From NCBI RefSeq assembly GCF_009834125.1, contig NZ_CP047146.1, forward strand, positions 806,001 to 870,000: a stretch of 64,000 bases of DNA. The letters are read 5' to 3'. The notes below the pieces were generated by a model. It ran no database searches and was not told the DNA's origin. It worked only from the letters and a program-made list of their open reading frames with translations. The position numbers and the translations under genes are program-made. Origin of the DNA: Streptomyces sp. GS7. GTDB taxonomy: Bacteria > Actinomycetota > Actinomycetes > Streptomycetales > Streptomycetaceae. The first letter of the stretch is position 1; every line of letters begins with the position of its first letter. Positions 40,428 to 48,987 of the stretch are shown here, piece by piece.

Positions 40428-43400
40428 TCAGTTGCCGTCGGCGGTGCGCGGCGGCAGGGCGGGCCGCCGGCGGTCCGGGACGTCCGAGAGGTCCGGCGGG
40501 GTCGCCGCGGGATGGCGCTCCAGCAGTTCGAGGGCGGTGCGGACCGCGACGCCGAGCTGCGGGTGGCGGCCCTCGGCCCAGTGCAGCGGGGAGCGCAGCG
40601 CCTCGATGTCCACCTCGACGCCGTGGTTCTCCACGCCCCAGCCGTAGAGGTGGAACCACGCCGCGTTCATCGGGACGGTGATGGTGGTGCCGTCGCCGAG
40701 CCGGTGCCGCCCGGTCATGCCGACCACCCCGCCCCAGGTGCGCATCCCGACCACCGGGCCGATGCCCTGGAGCTTGAAGGCCGCGGTGATCATGTCGCCG
40801 TCGGACGAGGTCATCTCGTCGGCGACCGCGACGACCGGGCCGCGCGGGGCGTTGCCGGTGTACGACACCGGCTCGGCGTCGCGGGTCAGGTCCCAGCCCA
40901 TGATGGTGCGGGTCAGCTTCTCGATGACCAGCTCGGAGATGTTGCCGCCGGCGTTGCCCCGCACGTCCACGATCAGCGCGGGCATCGAGACCTCCATCCG
41001 CAGATCGCGGTTGAACTGCGCCCAGCCGGAGCCGCCCATGTCGGGGATGTGCAGATAGCCGCACCTGCCGCCGCTCAACTCCCGGACCACGGCCCGGCGT
41101 TTGGCCACCCAGTCCTGGTAGCGCAGCGGCCGTTCGTCGACCAGCGGGACCACCGCGACCCGGCGGGCATGGCCGTTGCCGGTGCCGTCGGGCGGGACGA
41201 AGGTCAGCTCCACGGTCGTGCCGCCGGCCGCGGCCAGCAGCGGATACGGGCCGGTCAGCGGGTCCACCGGGCGGCCGTCGACATGGGTGAGCGCGCTGCC
41301 CTCGCGGATGCCCGTACCGGCCAGCGGCGACCGGGCCTTGGGGTCCGAGGACTCACCGGGCAGGATCCGCTTGACCACCCACTGCCCGTTGCGGCGGACG
41401 AAGTTGGTGCCCAGCAGGCCCATCGCGCGCTGGTAGTGCGGCGGGCCCTCGTTGCGCCGGGCGCCGGTGACATAGGCGTGCGAGGTGCCCAGCTCGCCCA
41501 GCACCTCGCGCAGCAGATCGGCGAACTCCTCCGGGGTGGCGACCCGTTCGAGCAGCGGCCGGTACTGCGCCAGGACGTCCTCCCAGTCGATACCGGACAG
41601 GTTCGGGTCCCAGAAGTACGCCCGGACGATCCGGCCCGCCTCGTCGAACGCCTGCCGCCACTCCGCCCCCGGATGGACGTCGTGCAGGATGCGCCGCAGG
41701 TCCAGATAGACCGTGGAATCGCTGTCCGGCGGCTCGGTCGCGGGCACCGCGCGCAGCTCGCCCTCGTCGTTGACGACCAGCCGGGTCCCGTCGCCGCTGA
41801 GCGCGAACCCGTCCAGGGAGCTGGTGAGTTCGGTGCGCCGCGCCTTGGTCAGGTCGAAGTGCTCCAGGGTGGGGCGGCCCGAGGTGTCGGCGGGGTTGGC
41901 GAAGGTCTCGCCCAGCGCGCCGGAGATCGGCCAGCGCAACCAGACCAGCCCGCCGCCGCTGACCGGCTCCAGGGACGAGTACTTGGACGCGGAGACCGGG
42001 AACGGCGTGACCCTGTTGGCCAGCCCCTCCACCTCCACCAGCACCGGGCCCTCACCGGCCGGCGGAGGGTTCTCGTCCGGGTCCAGCCCGCCCGCCGCGG
42101 GCCGCCCCTCCGGGGACAGCGCGAACGGGGACGGGGTCGCCGACGACAGCGGTACGAGGTGGGGGCGGCAGCCCAGCGGGAAGGAGAGGTCGCCGGTGTG
42201 CACGTCGTAGACCGGGTCGAAGCCGCGCCAGGACAGGAACGCCAGATAGCGGCCGTCCCGGGTGAACACCGGCTGCTCGTCCTCGAAGCGGCCGTTGGTG
42301 ACCTCCACGATGTGCCCGTCCGACAGCCGGGCCATCTTGATCTTCCGCAGCGACCGGCCGATACCGGGGTGCGACCAGGTCAGCCACCGGGAGTCGGGGG
42401 AGAACGCGAGGTCGCGCACCGGCCCGTTGCGGGACCGGGCCAGCTCGGTGACGCCGTCGGCCTCCGGACCGGAACGGGTGTCCGGCGCCGCGTCGCCCGC
42501 CTCCTCCTCCGCGCCCGCCTCCTCCTCCGCGCCCTCGCCCTCGTCCTCCGCCGTGCCCTCTTCGGGAGCCTCCGCCTCTCCCGCCCCCGGCTCGGCCGCG
42601 TCCACCAGCAGCAGCCGGCCGTCGTGCGTCGCCACCGCCAGCCGCTCGCCGTCCGGCGCCGAGACCAGCTCGTGGACCCGGCCGAGCCGCCCGACCGCCA
42701 GCCGGCGCGGTGTGCCCGGCCCGCTCGCCCGCGGCAGGTTGGTGATCTCGATGGTGTCGTCGCCCTCCGCGTCCGTCACATACGCGATCCGGCCGGTGGC
42801 GCCCAGCATCGCGGGCAGCCGCACCCGTACGCCGGGGGTGTCGTGGATCGTGCGGGCCGGGCCGTCGCGGTGGGTGAGCCAGTACAGGCTGCCGCGTACG
42901 CCGACGGCGCTGGCCCGGCCGGTGGCGTCCACGGCGAGCGAGGTGACGTGGGAGGCGGCCGGGACCTGGTACGGACGGCGGCCGGCCCGCGGGCCGCCCA
43001 GGCGGACCGGGAGCTTGCGCGGCACCGCGTCCGGGCCGAGGTCGTCGATCAGCCAGACGTCGCCGGCGCACTGGTAGACGACGCGGGAGCCGTCGGTCGC
43101 GGCGTGCCGGGCGTAGAAGTCGGCGTGGTCGGTGTGCCGGCGCAGATCGGTGCTGTCCGGCAGGCAGGAGTAGACGTTCCCGACGCCCTCGTGGTCGGAG
43201 AGGAACGCGATCCGGCCGCCGACGAACATCACCGAGTCCAGGTGCCCGTACAGATCCGGCATCAGCCGGGTGCCGTGCAGCCACATCCGGCCCGTCGCGC
43301 CGCCCCGGTAGCGCTTCCAGGAGGCCGGCTCGTGCGGCGGTTTGCCGCTGAGCAGCAGCGTGCGGCGCTCCCCGCCGACGTCCGCCACCGCGATGTCGGC

Positions 43401-43922
43401 GACCGGCCCCCAGGGCAGCTGCCCGCCGGGGCTGCCGTCGGTGGGCACGCTGTACGCCCAGGAGTAGTACGAGAACGGCTGACCGTGCGAGGAGACCGCC
43501 AGGACCTGGGACTGGCCCTCGTGGTCGGGCGGGGTCCAGCCGCAGACCCGGGCGTCCGTGCTGCCCCAGTACGTCAGCCGCCGGGCCGGGCCGCCCTCCA
43601 CCGGGGCGAGATGGACCTCCGGGTCGAGGCTGCGCCACGTGGTGAAGGCGATCTGCCGCCCGTCGGGGGAGAACCGCGGCGGACCGAGCCGGGTCCGGTC
43701 GACCGTCAGCCGCCAGGCCCGGCCCGGCTCCGTGCCCGGTGGCGCGATCGGCGCCAGCCACAGATCGTCCTCGGCGGCGAAGCACAGCAGGTCACCGTGG
43801 AGATGCGGGAACCGCAGATACGAGCCGGGCGGGCGGCCGGGCCCGGCCGGCATTCTGCGCAGCCGGCCGCGTGGCGTGCCGTTCTCCGGGGACGGCCCGG
43901 TGGCCGCGGGTGCATCGGTCAC
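40428..43922 (-). CDS. Tricorn-type S41 protease
   Basis: A large cytosolic peptidase of 1164 residues that degrades peptides released by the proteasome or other proteases. It begins with two beta-propellers (LRFPHLHGDLLCFAAEDDLW, FSPDGRQIAFTTWRS, FSPDSRWLTWSHPG, FTRDGRYLAFLSWRGFDPVY), then the C1 domain with the catalytic His (ELGTSHAYVTGARR), a PDZ domain (GIREGSALTHVDGRPVDP) and the C2 domain with the Ser nucleophile (VAVADEMTSSDGDMITAAFK). An acidic insertion of about 35 residues, mostly Glu/Ala, lies in the second propeller. GTG 43922 gives a short non-conserved leader; a later ATG (before PAGPGRPPGS) is also possible. Confidence 0.92.
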   Translation of the reverse strand: MTDAPAATGPSPENGTPRGRLRRMPAGPGRPPGSYLRFPHLHGDLLCFAAEDDLWLAPIAPPGTEPGRAWRLTVDRTRLGPPRFSPDGRQIAFTTWRSLDPEVHLAPVEGGPARRLTYWGSTDARVCGWTPPDHEGQSQVLAVSSHGQPFSYYSWAYSVPTDGSPGGQLPWGPVADIAVADVGGERRTLLLSGKPPHEPASWKRYRGGATGRMWLHGTRLMPDLYGHLDSVMFVGGRIAFLSDHEGVGNVYSCLPDSTDLRRHTDHADFYARHAATDGSRVVYQCAGDVWLIDDLGPDAVPRKLPVRLGGPRAGRRPYQVPAASHVTSLAVDATGRASAVGVRGSLYWLTHRDGPARTIHDTPGVRVRLPAMLGATGRIAYVTDAEGDDTIEITNLPRASGPGTPRRLAVGRLGRVHELVSAPDGERLAVATHDGRLLLVDAAEPGAGEAEAPEEGTAEDEGEGAEEEAGAEEEAGDAAPDTRSGPEADGVTELARSRNGPVRDLAFSPDSRWLTWSHPGIGRSLRKIKMARLSDGHIVEVTNGRFEDEQPVFTRDGRYLAFLSWRGFDPVYDVHTGDLSFPLGCRPHLVPLSSATPSPFALSPEGRPAAGGLDPDENPPPAGEGPVLVEVEGLANRVTPFPVSASKYSSLEPVSGGGLVWLRWPISGALGETFANPADTSGRPTLEHFDLTKARRTELTSSLDGFALSGDGTRLVVNDEGELRAVPATEPPDSDSTVYLDLRRILHDVHPGAEWRQAFDEAGRIVRAYFWDPNLSGIDWEDVLAQYRPLLERVATPEEFADLLREVLGELGTSHAYVTGARRNEGPPHYQRAMGLLGTNFVRRNGQWVVKRILPGESSDPKARSPLAGTGIREGSALTHVDGRPVDPLTGPYPLLAAAGGTTVELTFVPPDGTGNGHARRVAVVPLVDERPLRYQDWVAKRRAVVRELSGGRCGYLHIPDMGGSGWAQFNRDLRMEVSMPALIVDVRGNAGGNISELVIEKLTRTIMGWDLTRDAEPVSYTGNAPRGPVVAVADEMTSSDGDMITAAFKLQGIGPVVGMRTWGGVVGMTGRHRLGDGTTITVPMNAAWFHLYGWGVENHGVEVDIEALRSPLHWAEGRHPQLGVAVRTALELLERHPAATPPDLSDVPDRRRPALPPRTADGN

Positions 43923-44019
43923 GCCCCCATGGTTTCGGCGCCGGAGGCGGGCGGCAACTTGGCATGAACGTACGGACCGGTCCCCGCGGCGGCGGCCCCC
44001 GTCCAAGGACCGGCGGCCG

Positions 44020-44952
44020 TCAGCCGCGGCCCGCGGCGAACGGCAGCGACGCGTACCGCCGGACGTAATGGCCGCCCGCGAACGTGCCGCCGGCCGCGTC
44101 CACCTCGAAGTCCGGGAAGCGCGCCAGCAGTTCCTCCAGCGCCGTACGGGACACCAGGCGGGCGGCGGCGGCACCCAGGCAGTGGTGCGGGCCGTGCGTG
44201 AAGGCGAGGTGCTGGGGGCCGGTACGGGTGATGTCCAGGCGGTCGGCGGTGGGGCCGAAGGCGCGCGGGTCGCGGTTGGCGGCGCCGTAGTGGAGGAGGA
44301 CCTTGCGGCCGGCGGGGACGGTGCGGCCGTGCAGCGTGGTGTCGGCGGTGACCGTACGGGCAAGGCACTGGACGGGGGAGGTCAGCCGGAGCAGCTCCTC
44401 GACGGCGGACGGCAGCAGGGCGGGGGTGTCGAGGAGGGTGCGGCGCCGGCCCGGATGGGCGGTGAGGAGTTCGGCGGCGCCGCCGAGCAGGCCGGTGGTG
44501 GTGTCGTTGCCGCCGGCGACCATGGTGAACGCGAAGCCCAGGATGCGCAGCAGGGCGGTGCCGTCGTCCGCCGGCAGCAGGCCGACCAGGTCGGAGACGG
44601 TGTCGTCGGCGGGCTCGGCGCGGCGGCGCTCGACCAGCTCCGCGAAGTAGCCGAACAGGCCGGTGGCGGCCTCGGCGGCGGTCAGCGGGTCGCCCAGCGC
44701 GTTGGCCTCGACGATGGCGTGGGTCCAGCCGTCGAAGCGGGCCCGGTCCTGCTCGGGGACGCCGAGATAGCGGCCGACGACGAAGCTGGGCAGCGGCCGG
44801 AACAGCTCGGCGACGATGTCGCAGCTGCCGCCCAGGTCGGCGACGCGGTCCAGCCGGGCGCGGACGAAGGAGCGGACGTCGGGCTCGATGGCGGCGACCC
44901 GGCGCGGGGTGTAGCCGCGGCGGAGGGTGCGGGAGGGGTCCGCAAGAGTCAA
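44020..44952 (-). pseudogene. Cytochrome P450 lacking its N-terminal region
   Basis: The C-terminal three quarters of a P450 are intact: RGYTPRRVAAIEPDVRSFV, the I-helix GFAFTMVAGGNDTTTGL, the K-helix ExxR in AVEELLRLTSP and the heme loop LAFTHGPHHCLGAA. The first 80-90 residues are missing: upstream of LADPSRTLRRGYTPRR the frame shows Arg/Pro-rich nonsense and no B/B'-C region. A TTG at 44952 could start a 310-residue product, but the lost N-terminal beta-sheet and substrate-recognition segment make a functional enzyme unlikely. The break lies close to the divergent serine hydrolase gene, so a deletion there is probable. Confidence 0.75.
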
Positions 44953-45125
44953 TGGCGCCGCGGCGGCCGGCCGTCCGCCGCGCACCGCCGCCGGCCACAC
45001 CCCGCGACGTGACGAACGCCACGGCCCCGGGCTCTGGTCATCCCCCTGGTCATGAGCATGGATTCCGGCGTTGCACCATTGATGGGTCACCGAAGCGACG
45101 GATGAGTGGGAAGCGGGAATCAGTG

Positions 45126-46313
45126 GTGGACGTCCAGGGCACGGTCGAGGACGGCTACGAGCCGGTCCGGGACGCCTTCGCAGCCAACTTCGGCCGGCAC
45201 GGCGAGCGGGGGGCGGCGGTCGCCGTCTACCGCGACGGCCGCAAGGTCGTGGACCTCTGGGCCGGCACCAAGGACGGCGACGCCGCACCCGGCGACGCCA
45301 CCGCCGCCCCGTGGGAGCCCGGCACCGCCCAGATCATCCGGTCCGCCACCAAGGGCATCGCCGCCGCCGTCCCGCTCCTGCTCCACCAGCGCGGACAGCT
45401 CGACCTGGACGCGCCCGTCGGTACGTACTGGCCCGAGTTCAAGGCCGCCGGCAAGGACCGCGTCCTGGTCCGCCACCTCCTCTCGCACCGGGCCGGGTTG
45501 CCGGTCCTGGACACCCCCCTCACCCCCGCCCAGGCCGTCGACGGCAGCAGCGGCCCGGCCGCGGTCGCCGCCCAGGCCCCCGCCTGGACACCCGGCACCG
45601 ACCACGGCTACCACGCCCAGACCTACAGCTGGCTGATCGGCGAACTGGTCCTGCGGGTCACCGGGCGCACCCTCGGCGAGTGGGTCGCGGAGGAGATATC
45701 CGGGCCGCTCGGCCTCGACCTGTGGATCGGGCTTCCGGAGGCGGCCCAGGACCGGGTCGGCCGTCTCGCCCCCGTCGACCCGCCGGCCCGCCCCGCGGCC
45801 GCCGGACTCCGGGTCCGGCCCAAGCAGTCGGTCGCCGACGCGTACGCCGACCCCGCCTCCCTCACGAGCCGCGCCTTCGGCGCGATCTCCCCGGCCCCCG
45901 ACGAGAACGCCCCCGCCTACCGAGCCGCCGAACTCCCCGCCTCCGCCGGTATCGCCACCGCCCCCGCGCTCGCCCGCGCCTACGCCGCGCTCATCGGCCC
46001 CGTCGACGGCCACCCGCGCCTCTTCGCCCCCGCGACCCTCACCCTCGCCCGCACCGAGGAGTCCGCCGGCCTCGATCGCACCCTGCTGGTCAACACCCGC
46101 TTCGGGCTCGGCTTCATGCTGCACGGCCCGGCCTCCCCGCTGCTCGGCCCGGGCTCCTTCGGCCACCCCGGACGCGGCGGCGCCCTGGCCTTCGCCGACC
46201 CGGAGCACGGGGTCGCCTTCGGCTACGTCACCAACGGCATGCAGCGCAACGTGACCGCGGACCCACGGGCGCAGGCGCTTGTCAGGGCGCTGGCTTCCCA
46301 CGTCGCCGGCTAG
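45126..46313 (+). CDS. Serine hydrolase of the beta-lactamase/esterase family
   Basis: A 395-residue class C beta-lactamase-fold enzyme: AAVAVYRDGRKVVDLWAGT, active-site SxxK in AQIIRSATKGIAAAVPLLLH, tyrosine in HAQTYSWLIGELVLRVTGR, and FGHPGRGGALAFADPEHGV in place of the KTG strand. These are usually esterases (EstB-like) rather than true lactamases; no signal peptide is present, so it is cytoplasmic. GTG 45126 (MDVQGTVEDG) is favoured by GGGAA with 6-nt spacing; GTG 45123 or ATG 45102 are alternatives. Downstream is the 150-bp repeat block. Confidence 0.85.
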   Translation: MDVQGTVEDGYEPVRDAFAANFGRHGERGAAVAVYRDGRKVVDLWAGTKDGDAAPGDATAAPWEPGTAQIIRSATKGIAAAVPLLLHQRGQLDLDAPVGTYWPEFKAAGKDRVLVRHLLSHRAGLPVLDTPLTPAQAVDGSSGPAAVAAQAPAWTPGTDHGYHAQTYSWLIGELVLRVTGRTLGEWVAEEISGPLGLDLWIGLPEAAQDRVGRLAPVDPPARPAAAGLRVRPKQSVADAYADPASLTSRAFGAISPAPDENAPAYRAAELPASAGIATAPALARAYAALIGPVDGHPRLFAPATLTLARTEESAGLDRTLLVNTRFGLGFMLHGPASPLLGPGSFGHPGRGGALAFADPEHGVAFGYVTNGMQRNVTADPRAQALVRALASHVAG

Positions 46314-46324
46314 TCCGCTGGGCC

Positions 46325-46624
46325 TTTCCGCTGCGCTTTGCCCGCTTCCCACGTTGTCGGGTTTCCCGCCGTGCGGGGTGCGGTGTTTCCCGCCTTCGGC
46401 GGGAGGTGGGGTGTGTGGGGCGGGGGCCCGGGTTGTCGTTGGTGGCGGCGCCGGGGGCTCCGGGGCGGGTTGCCGTTTCGCTGCGCTTTGCCCGCTTCCC
46501 ACGTTGTCGGGTTTCCCGCCGTGCGGGGTGCGGTGTTTCCCGCCTTCGGCGGGAGGGTGGGTGTGTGGGGCGGGGCCCCAGGTCATCGTTGGTGGCGGGT
46601 CCGGGGGCTCCGGGGCGGGTTGCC
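46325..46624 (+). repeat. Two tandem copies of a 150-bp repeat unit (left block)
   Basis: 46325-46474 and 46475-46624 are near-identical. Each reads TTTC(C/G)GCTGCGCTTTGCCC, a hairpin CCCGCCTTCGGCGGG and GGTTGCCG at the end. The block recurs inverted at 47624-47950. It has no coding features; hits in all frames are Gly/Arg/Pro-rich artefacts. Confidence 0.9.
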
Positions 46625-46656
46625 GGACTGCTTCGCTTGACGTCCGGCAACCCGCC
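46614..46656. repeat. 15-bp-stem hairpin, left copy
   Basis: GGCGGGTTGCCGGAC, 13-nt loop, GTCCGGCAACCCGCC: a perfect stem at the end of the left repeat block, between convergent genes. It may act as a terminator or REP-like element. Its mirror is at 47596-47638. Confidence 0.85.
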
Positions 46657-46712
46657 CCTCCGCCCCCGCCCCCTCCCGTAGCGGTACGGGACCCCGCCCC
46701 GGTGGGGGGAGT

Positions 46713-47495
46713 TCATGCGCCGCGCAGGGCGCGGCGCAGCTCGTCGTTGGAGACGAGTACGCCGCCGTCGACGGGCAGCGTGATGCCGGTGATCCAGGCG
46801 GCGTCCTGGGAGGCGAGATAGGCGACGGCTGCGGCGATGTCCTCGGGGCGGCCGACCCGGCCCAGTGGATACGCCCCGGCCGCGCGCTGCAACGCGTCTT
46901 CCCGCCCGGCCCAGTTGGGGGTGTGGACGGTGCCCGGCGCGATGAGGTTGACCCGTACGCCGCGCGGTGCGGCATGGCCGGAGAGCGTACGGGTCAGGCT
47001 CGCCAGGCCCGCCTTGGCGGCGCTGTAGGCGTGGTTGCCGAAGTCCTGGATGCCGTTGACCGAGCCGATGTTGACGATCGCGCCGCGCCCGCCGGCGGCG
47101 GCCAGGTGGGGCAGCGCGGCCCGGGAGCAGCGGAACGCGCCGCCGAGGGTGATGTCCAGGTCGGCGGCCCACTCCTCGTCCGGGGTGTCCTCGAAGAGCG
47201 GGGTGTCGTGGTGGCAGCGGTACGCGTTGTTGACGAGGGTGTCCAGGCCGCCGAATCGGTCCACGGCGTGCGCGACGGCCGCCTCCACGGCGGTCCGGTC
47301 GCCGACGTCGCAGGCCAGCGCCTCGGCCTCGCCGCCGGCCGCCCGCACGCCCTGCGCGGCCCGTTCGGCGCGGGGCCCGTCGATATCGGTGACCAGCACG
47401 CGTGCGCCCTCGTCGGCCAGCCGCCGGGCGGTGGCCTCGCCGATGCCCCGGCCGGCGCCGGTGATCAGTACGCGGTATCCCTCGAATCGCCTCAT
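46713..47495 (-). CDS. Short-chain dehydrogenase/reductase (FabG-like) between inverted repeats
   Basis: A 260-residue SDR with NAD(P) motif VLITGAGRGIGEATARRLAD, TDIDG after beta-2, suggesting NAD preference, LVNNAYRCHHDTPLF, NIGSVNGIQDFGNHAYSAAK (Tyr-x3-Lys) and PEDIAAAVAYLASQDAAWIT. It is full length and intact. The ATG at 47495 is preceded by GGTAGGT. The gene is alone, flanked on both sides by about 0.4 kb of inverted repeat. Confidence 0.9.
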   Translation of the reverse strand: MRRFEGYRVLITGAGRGIGEATARRLADEGARVLVTDIDGPRAERAAQGVRAAGGEAEALACDVGDRTAVEAAVAHAVDRFGGLDTLVNNAYRCHHDTPLFEDTPDEEWAADLDITLGGAFRCSRAALPHLAAAGGRGAIVNIGSVNGIQDFGNHAYSAAKAGLASLTRTLSGHAAPRGVRVNLIAPGTVHTPNWAGREDALQRAAGAYPLGRVGRPEDIAAAVAYLASQDAAWITGITLPVDGGVLVSNDELRRALRGA

Positions 47496-47595
47496 GGCCG
47501 ATACCTACCCAACCGGGAGGGCGCCCCGGGTCTTTGACGCCCTCCCCCACCGGGGCGGGGTCCCGTACCGCTACGGGAGGGGGCGGGGGCGGAGG

Positions 47596-47638
47596 GGCGG
47601 GTTGCCGGACGTAAAGCGAAGCAGTCCGGCAACCCGCC
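47596..47638. repeat. 15-bp-stem hairpin, right copy
   Basis: Same stem as 46614-46656 (GGCGGGTTGCCGGAC / GTCCGGCAACCCGCC). The loop is the reverse complement of the left loop except for one base, so the element is inverted relative to the left copy. Confidence 0.85.
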
Positions 47639-47950
47639 CCGGAGCCCCCGGACCCGCCACCAACGATGACCTGGGGCCCCGCCCCACACACCCCACCTCC
47701 CGCCGAAGGCGGGAAAGACCGCACCCCGCACGGCGGGAATCCCGACGACGTGGGAAGCGGGCAAAGCGCAGCGGAAAGGCAACCCGCCCCGGAGCCCCCG
47801 AACCCGCCACCACAGACAACCCGGGGCCCCGTCCCACACACCCACCCTCCCGCCGAAGGCGGGAAACACCGCACCCCGCACGGCGGGAAAGACCGCACCC
47901 TGCACGGCGGGAAACCCGACAACGTGGGAAGCCGGCAAAGCGCAGCGAAA
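47624..47950 (-). repeat. Two inverted copies of the 150-bp unit (right block)
   Basis: 47628-47777 and 47778-47950 are reverse-complement copies of the unit at 46325-46624. The second carries an internal duplication of about 24 bp (two CGCACCC-GCACGGCGGGAAA stretches at 47873-47913). It ends at the stop of the EamA gene. Confidence 0.88.
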
Positions 47951-47957
47951 CGGCGGA

Positions 47958-48806
47958 CTAGCCGGCAAGCATCAGCCCGATCCCCGCCACCATCAGTCCC
48001 GCCGCCGCGATGCGCGGCAGGCCGAAGCGCTCCTTGAAGAACAGCGTTCCGATCGCGGCGCCGACGATGATCGACGACTCGCGCAGCGCCGCGATGGGCG
48101 CCAGCGGCGCGCGGGTCTGGGCCCACAGCACCAGACCGTACGCGAAGACCGAGAGCACCGACCCGAACAGTCCGCGCAGCGCGAACGGCCGTAGCTGGGT
48201 GAGGAGTTGGCCGCGCCGGACGGCGAGTGCACAGCCGGGGATGATCAGCCCCTGGAGGATCATCAGCCAGCCGATGTAGCCGAGTGGGGTCCCGGAGGCG
48301 CGTACGCCCAGGCCGTCGACGGTGGTGTACGAGGCGATGGACAGCCCGGTGGCGAGCGCGGCGGCGATCGCCGGCCAGGGCGGCCGGGTGCCCGAGCCGC
48401 GGATGCCCCACAGGGCCAGCCCGACCAGCCCGACCGACGCCAGCGCGACGCCGGCCAGCGCCCAGCCGTCCGGGACCTCGTGCACGAAGACCGCGGCCAG
48501 GACCGTGACGACCAGCGGCGCGGTGCCCCGGGCGATCGGGTACATCTGGCCGAAATCACCCAGCCGGAACGACTGCATCAGCAGGGCCTGGTAGACGATG
48601 TGCAGCACCGCGGATGCGACGAGATACGGCCAGGCCCCGTCGGCCGGCAGCGGCGTGCAGGCGGCCAGCAGCGCGCCGCAGAGCGCTCCGCCGCCGCCGA
48701 CCAGAGTGAAGGCCAGCAACTGGTCGCGTATGCCGTGGGCGATGGCGTTCCAGCTGGCGTGGGTGACGGCGGCCAGCAGGACCGCGGCCACGACCAGCGG
48801 CGTCAC
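47958..48806 (-). CDS. EamA/DMT-superfamily transporter
   Basis: A 282-residue protein with ten predicted helices in two EamA repeats, e.g. LVVAAVLLAAVTHASWNAIA, MYPIARGTAPLVVTVLAAVF and, in the second half, PLAPIAALRESSIIVGAAIG, ending in RIAAAGLMVAGIGLMLAG. Members export amino acids, nucleosides or other metabolites; the substrate is unknown. The GTG at 48806 overlaps the stop of a 32-codon ORF just upstream. Confidence 0.88.
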   Translation of the reverse strand: MTPLVVAAVLLAAVTHASWNAIAHGIRDQLLAFTLVGGGGALCGALLAACTPLPADGAWPYLVASAVLHIVYQALLMQSFRLGDFGQMYPIARGTAPLVVTVLAAVFVHEVPDGWALAGVALASVGLVGLALWGIRGSGTRPPWPAIAAALATGLSIASYTTVDGLGVRASGTPLGYIGWLMILQGLIIPGCALAVRRGQLLTQLRPFALRGLFGSVLSVFAYGLVLWAQTRAPLAPIAALRESSIIVGAAIGTLFFKERFGLPRIAAAGLMVAGIGLMLAG

Positions 48807-48901
48807 GAGGTGCGCTCGCGCACGTCCACCGCGCGGCCCTGCGCGTACGCGGTCGGGGATTCGGGGGCGAGAGGGAAGACGGTGTGTGGGGAATCGCTCA
48901 T
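48803..48901 (-). CDS. Possible 32-aa leader ORF coupled to the EamA gene
   Basis: ATG 48901 opens MSDSPHTVFPLAPES and ends RAVDVRERTS with a TGA that overlaps the EamA GTG. A promoter-like TTCGCA...TAGCGT (about 48908-48932, minus strand) ends only 7 nt before the ATG, so transcription probably starts at or near it. The peptide has no known domain. It may be a leader that couples translation to EamA or a regulatory uORF. Confidence 0.4.
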   Translation of the reverse strand: MSDSPHTVFPLAPESPTAYAQGRAVDVRERTS

Positions 48902-48987
48902 GGCCCGCACGCTAGCGAAAGCTGTACGGGCCATGCGAACGAAATCCGGCTGGTGGACACCCGGTCGTAACCGGGCGTCCACCGGGC

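Noticed and set aside
40512..43967. 1151-codon open frame on the plus strand
   Set aside because: Antisense to the tricorn protease, Arg/Gln/His/Val-rich without motifs; a codon-bias artefact.
44020..45288. Long P450 frame starting at 45288
   Set aside because: The added about 110 residues are Arg/Pro-rich nonsense crossing the divergent hydrolase start and do not resemble a P450 N-terminus.
46314..47960. CRISPR array
   Set aside because: Repeats are about 150 bp, directly abutting and without unique spacers of constant size, and no cas genes are nearby.
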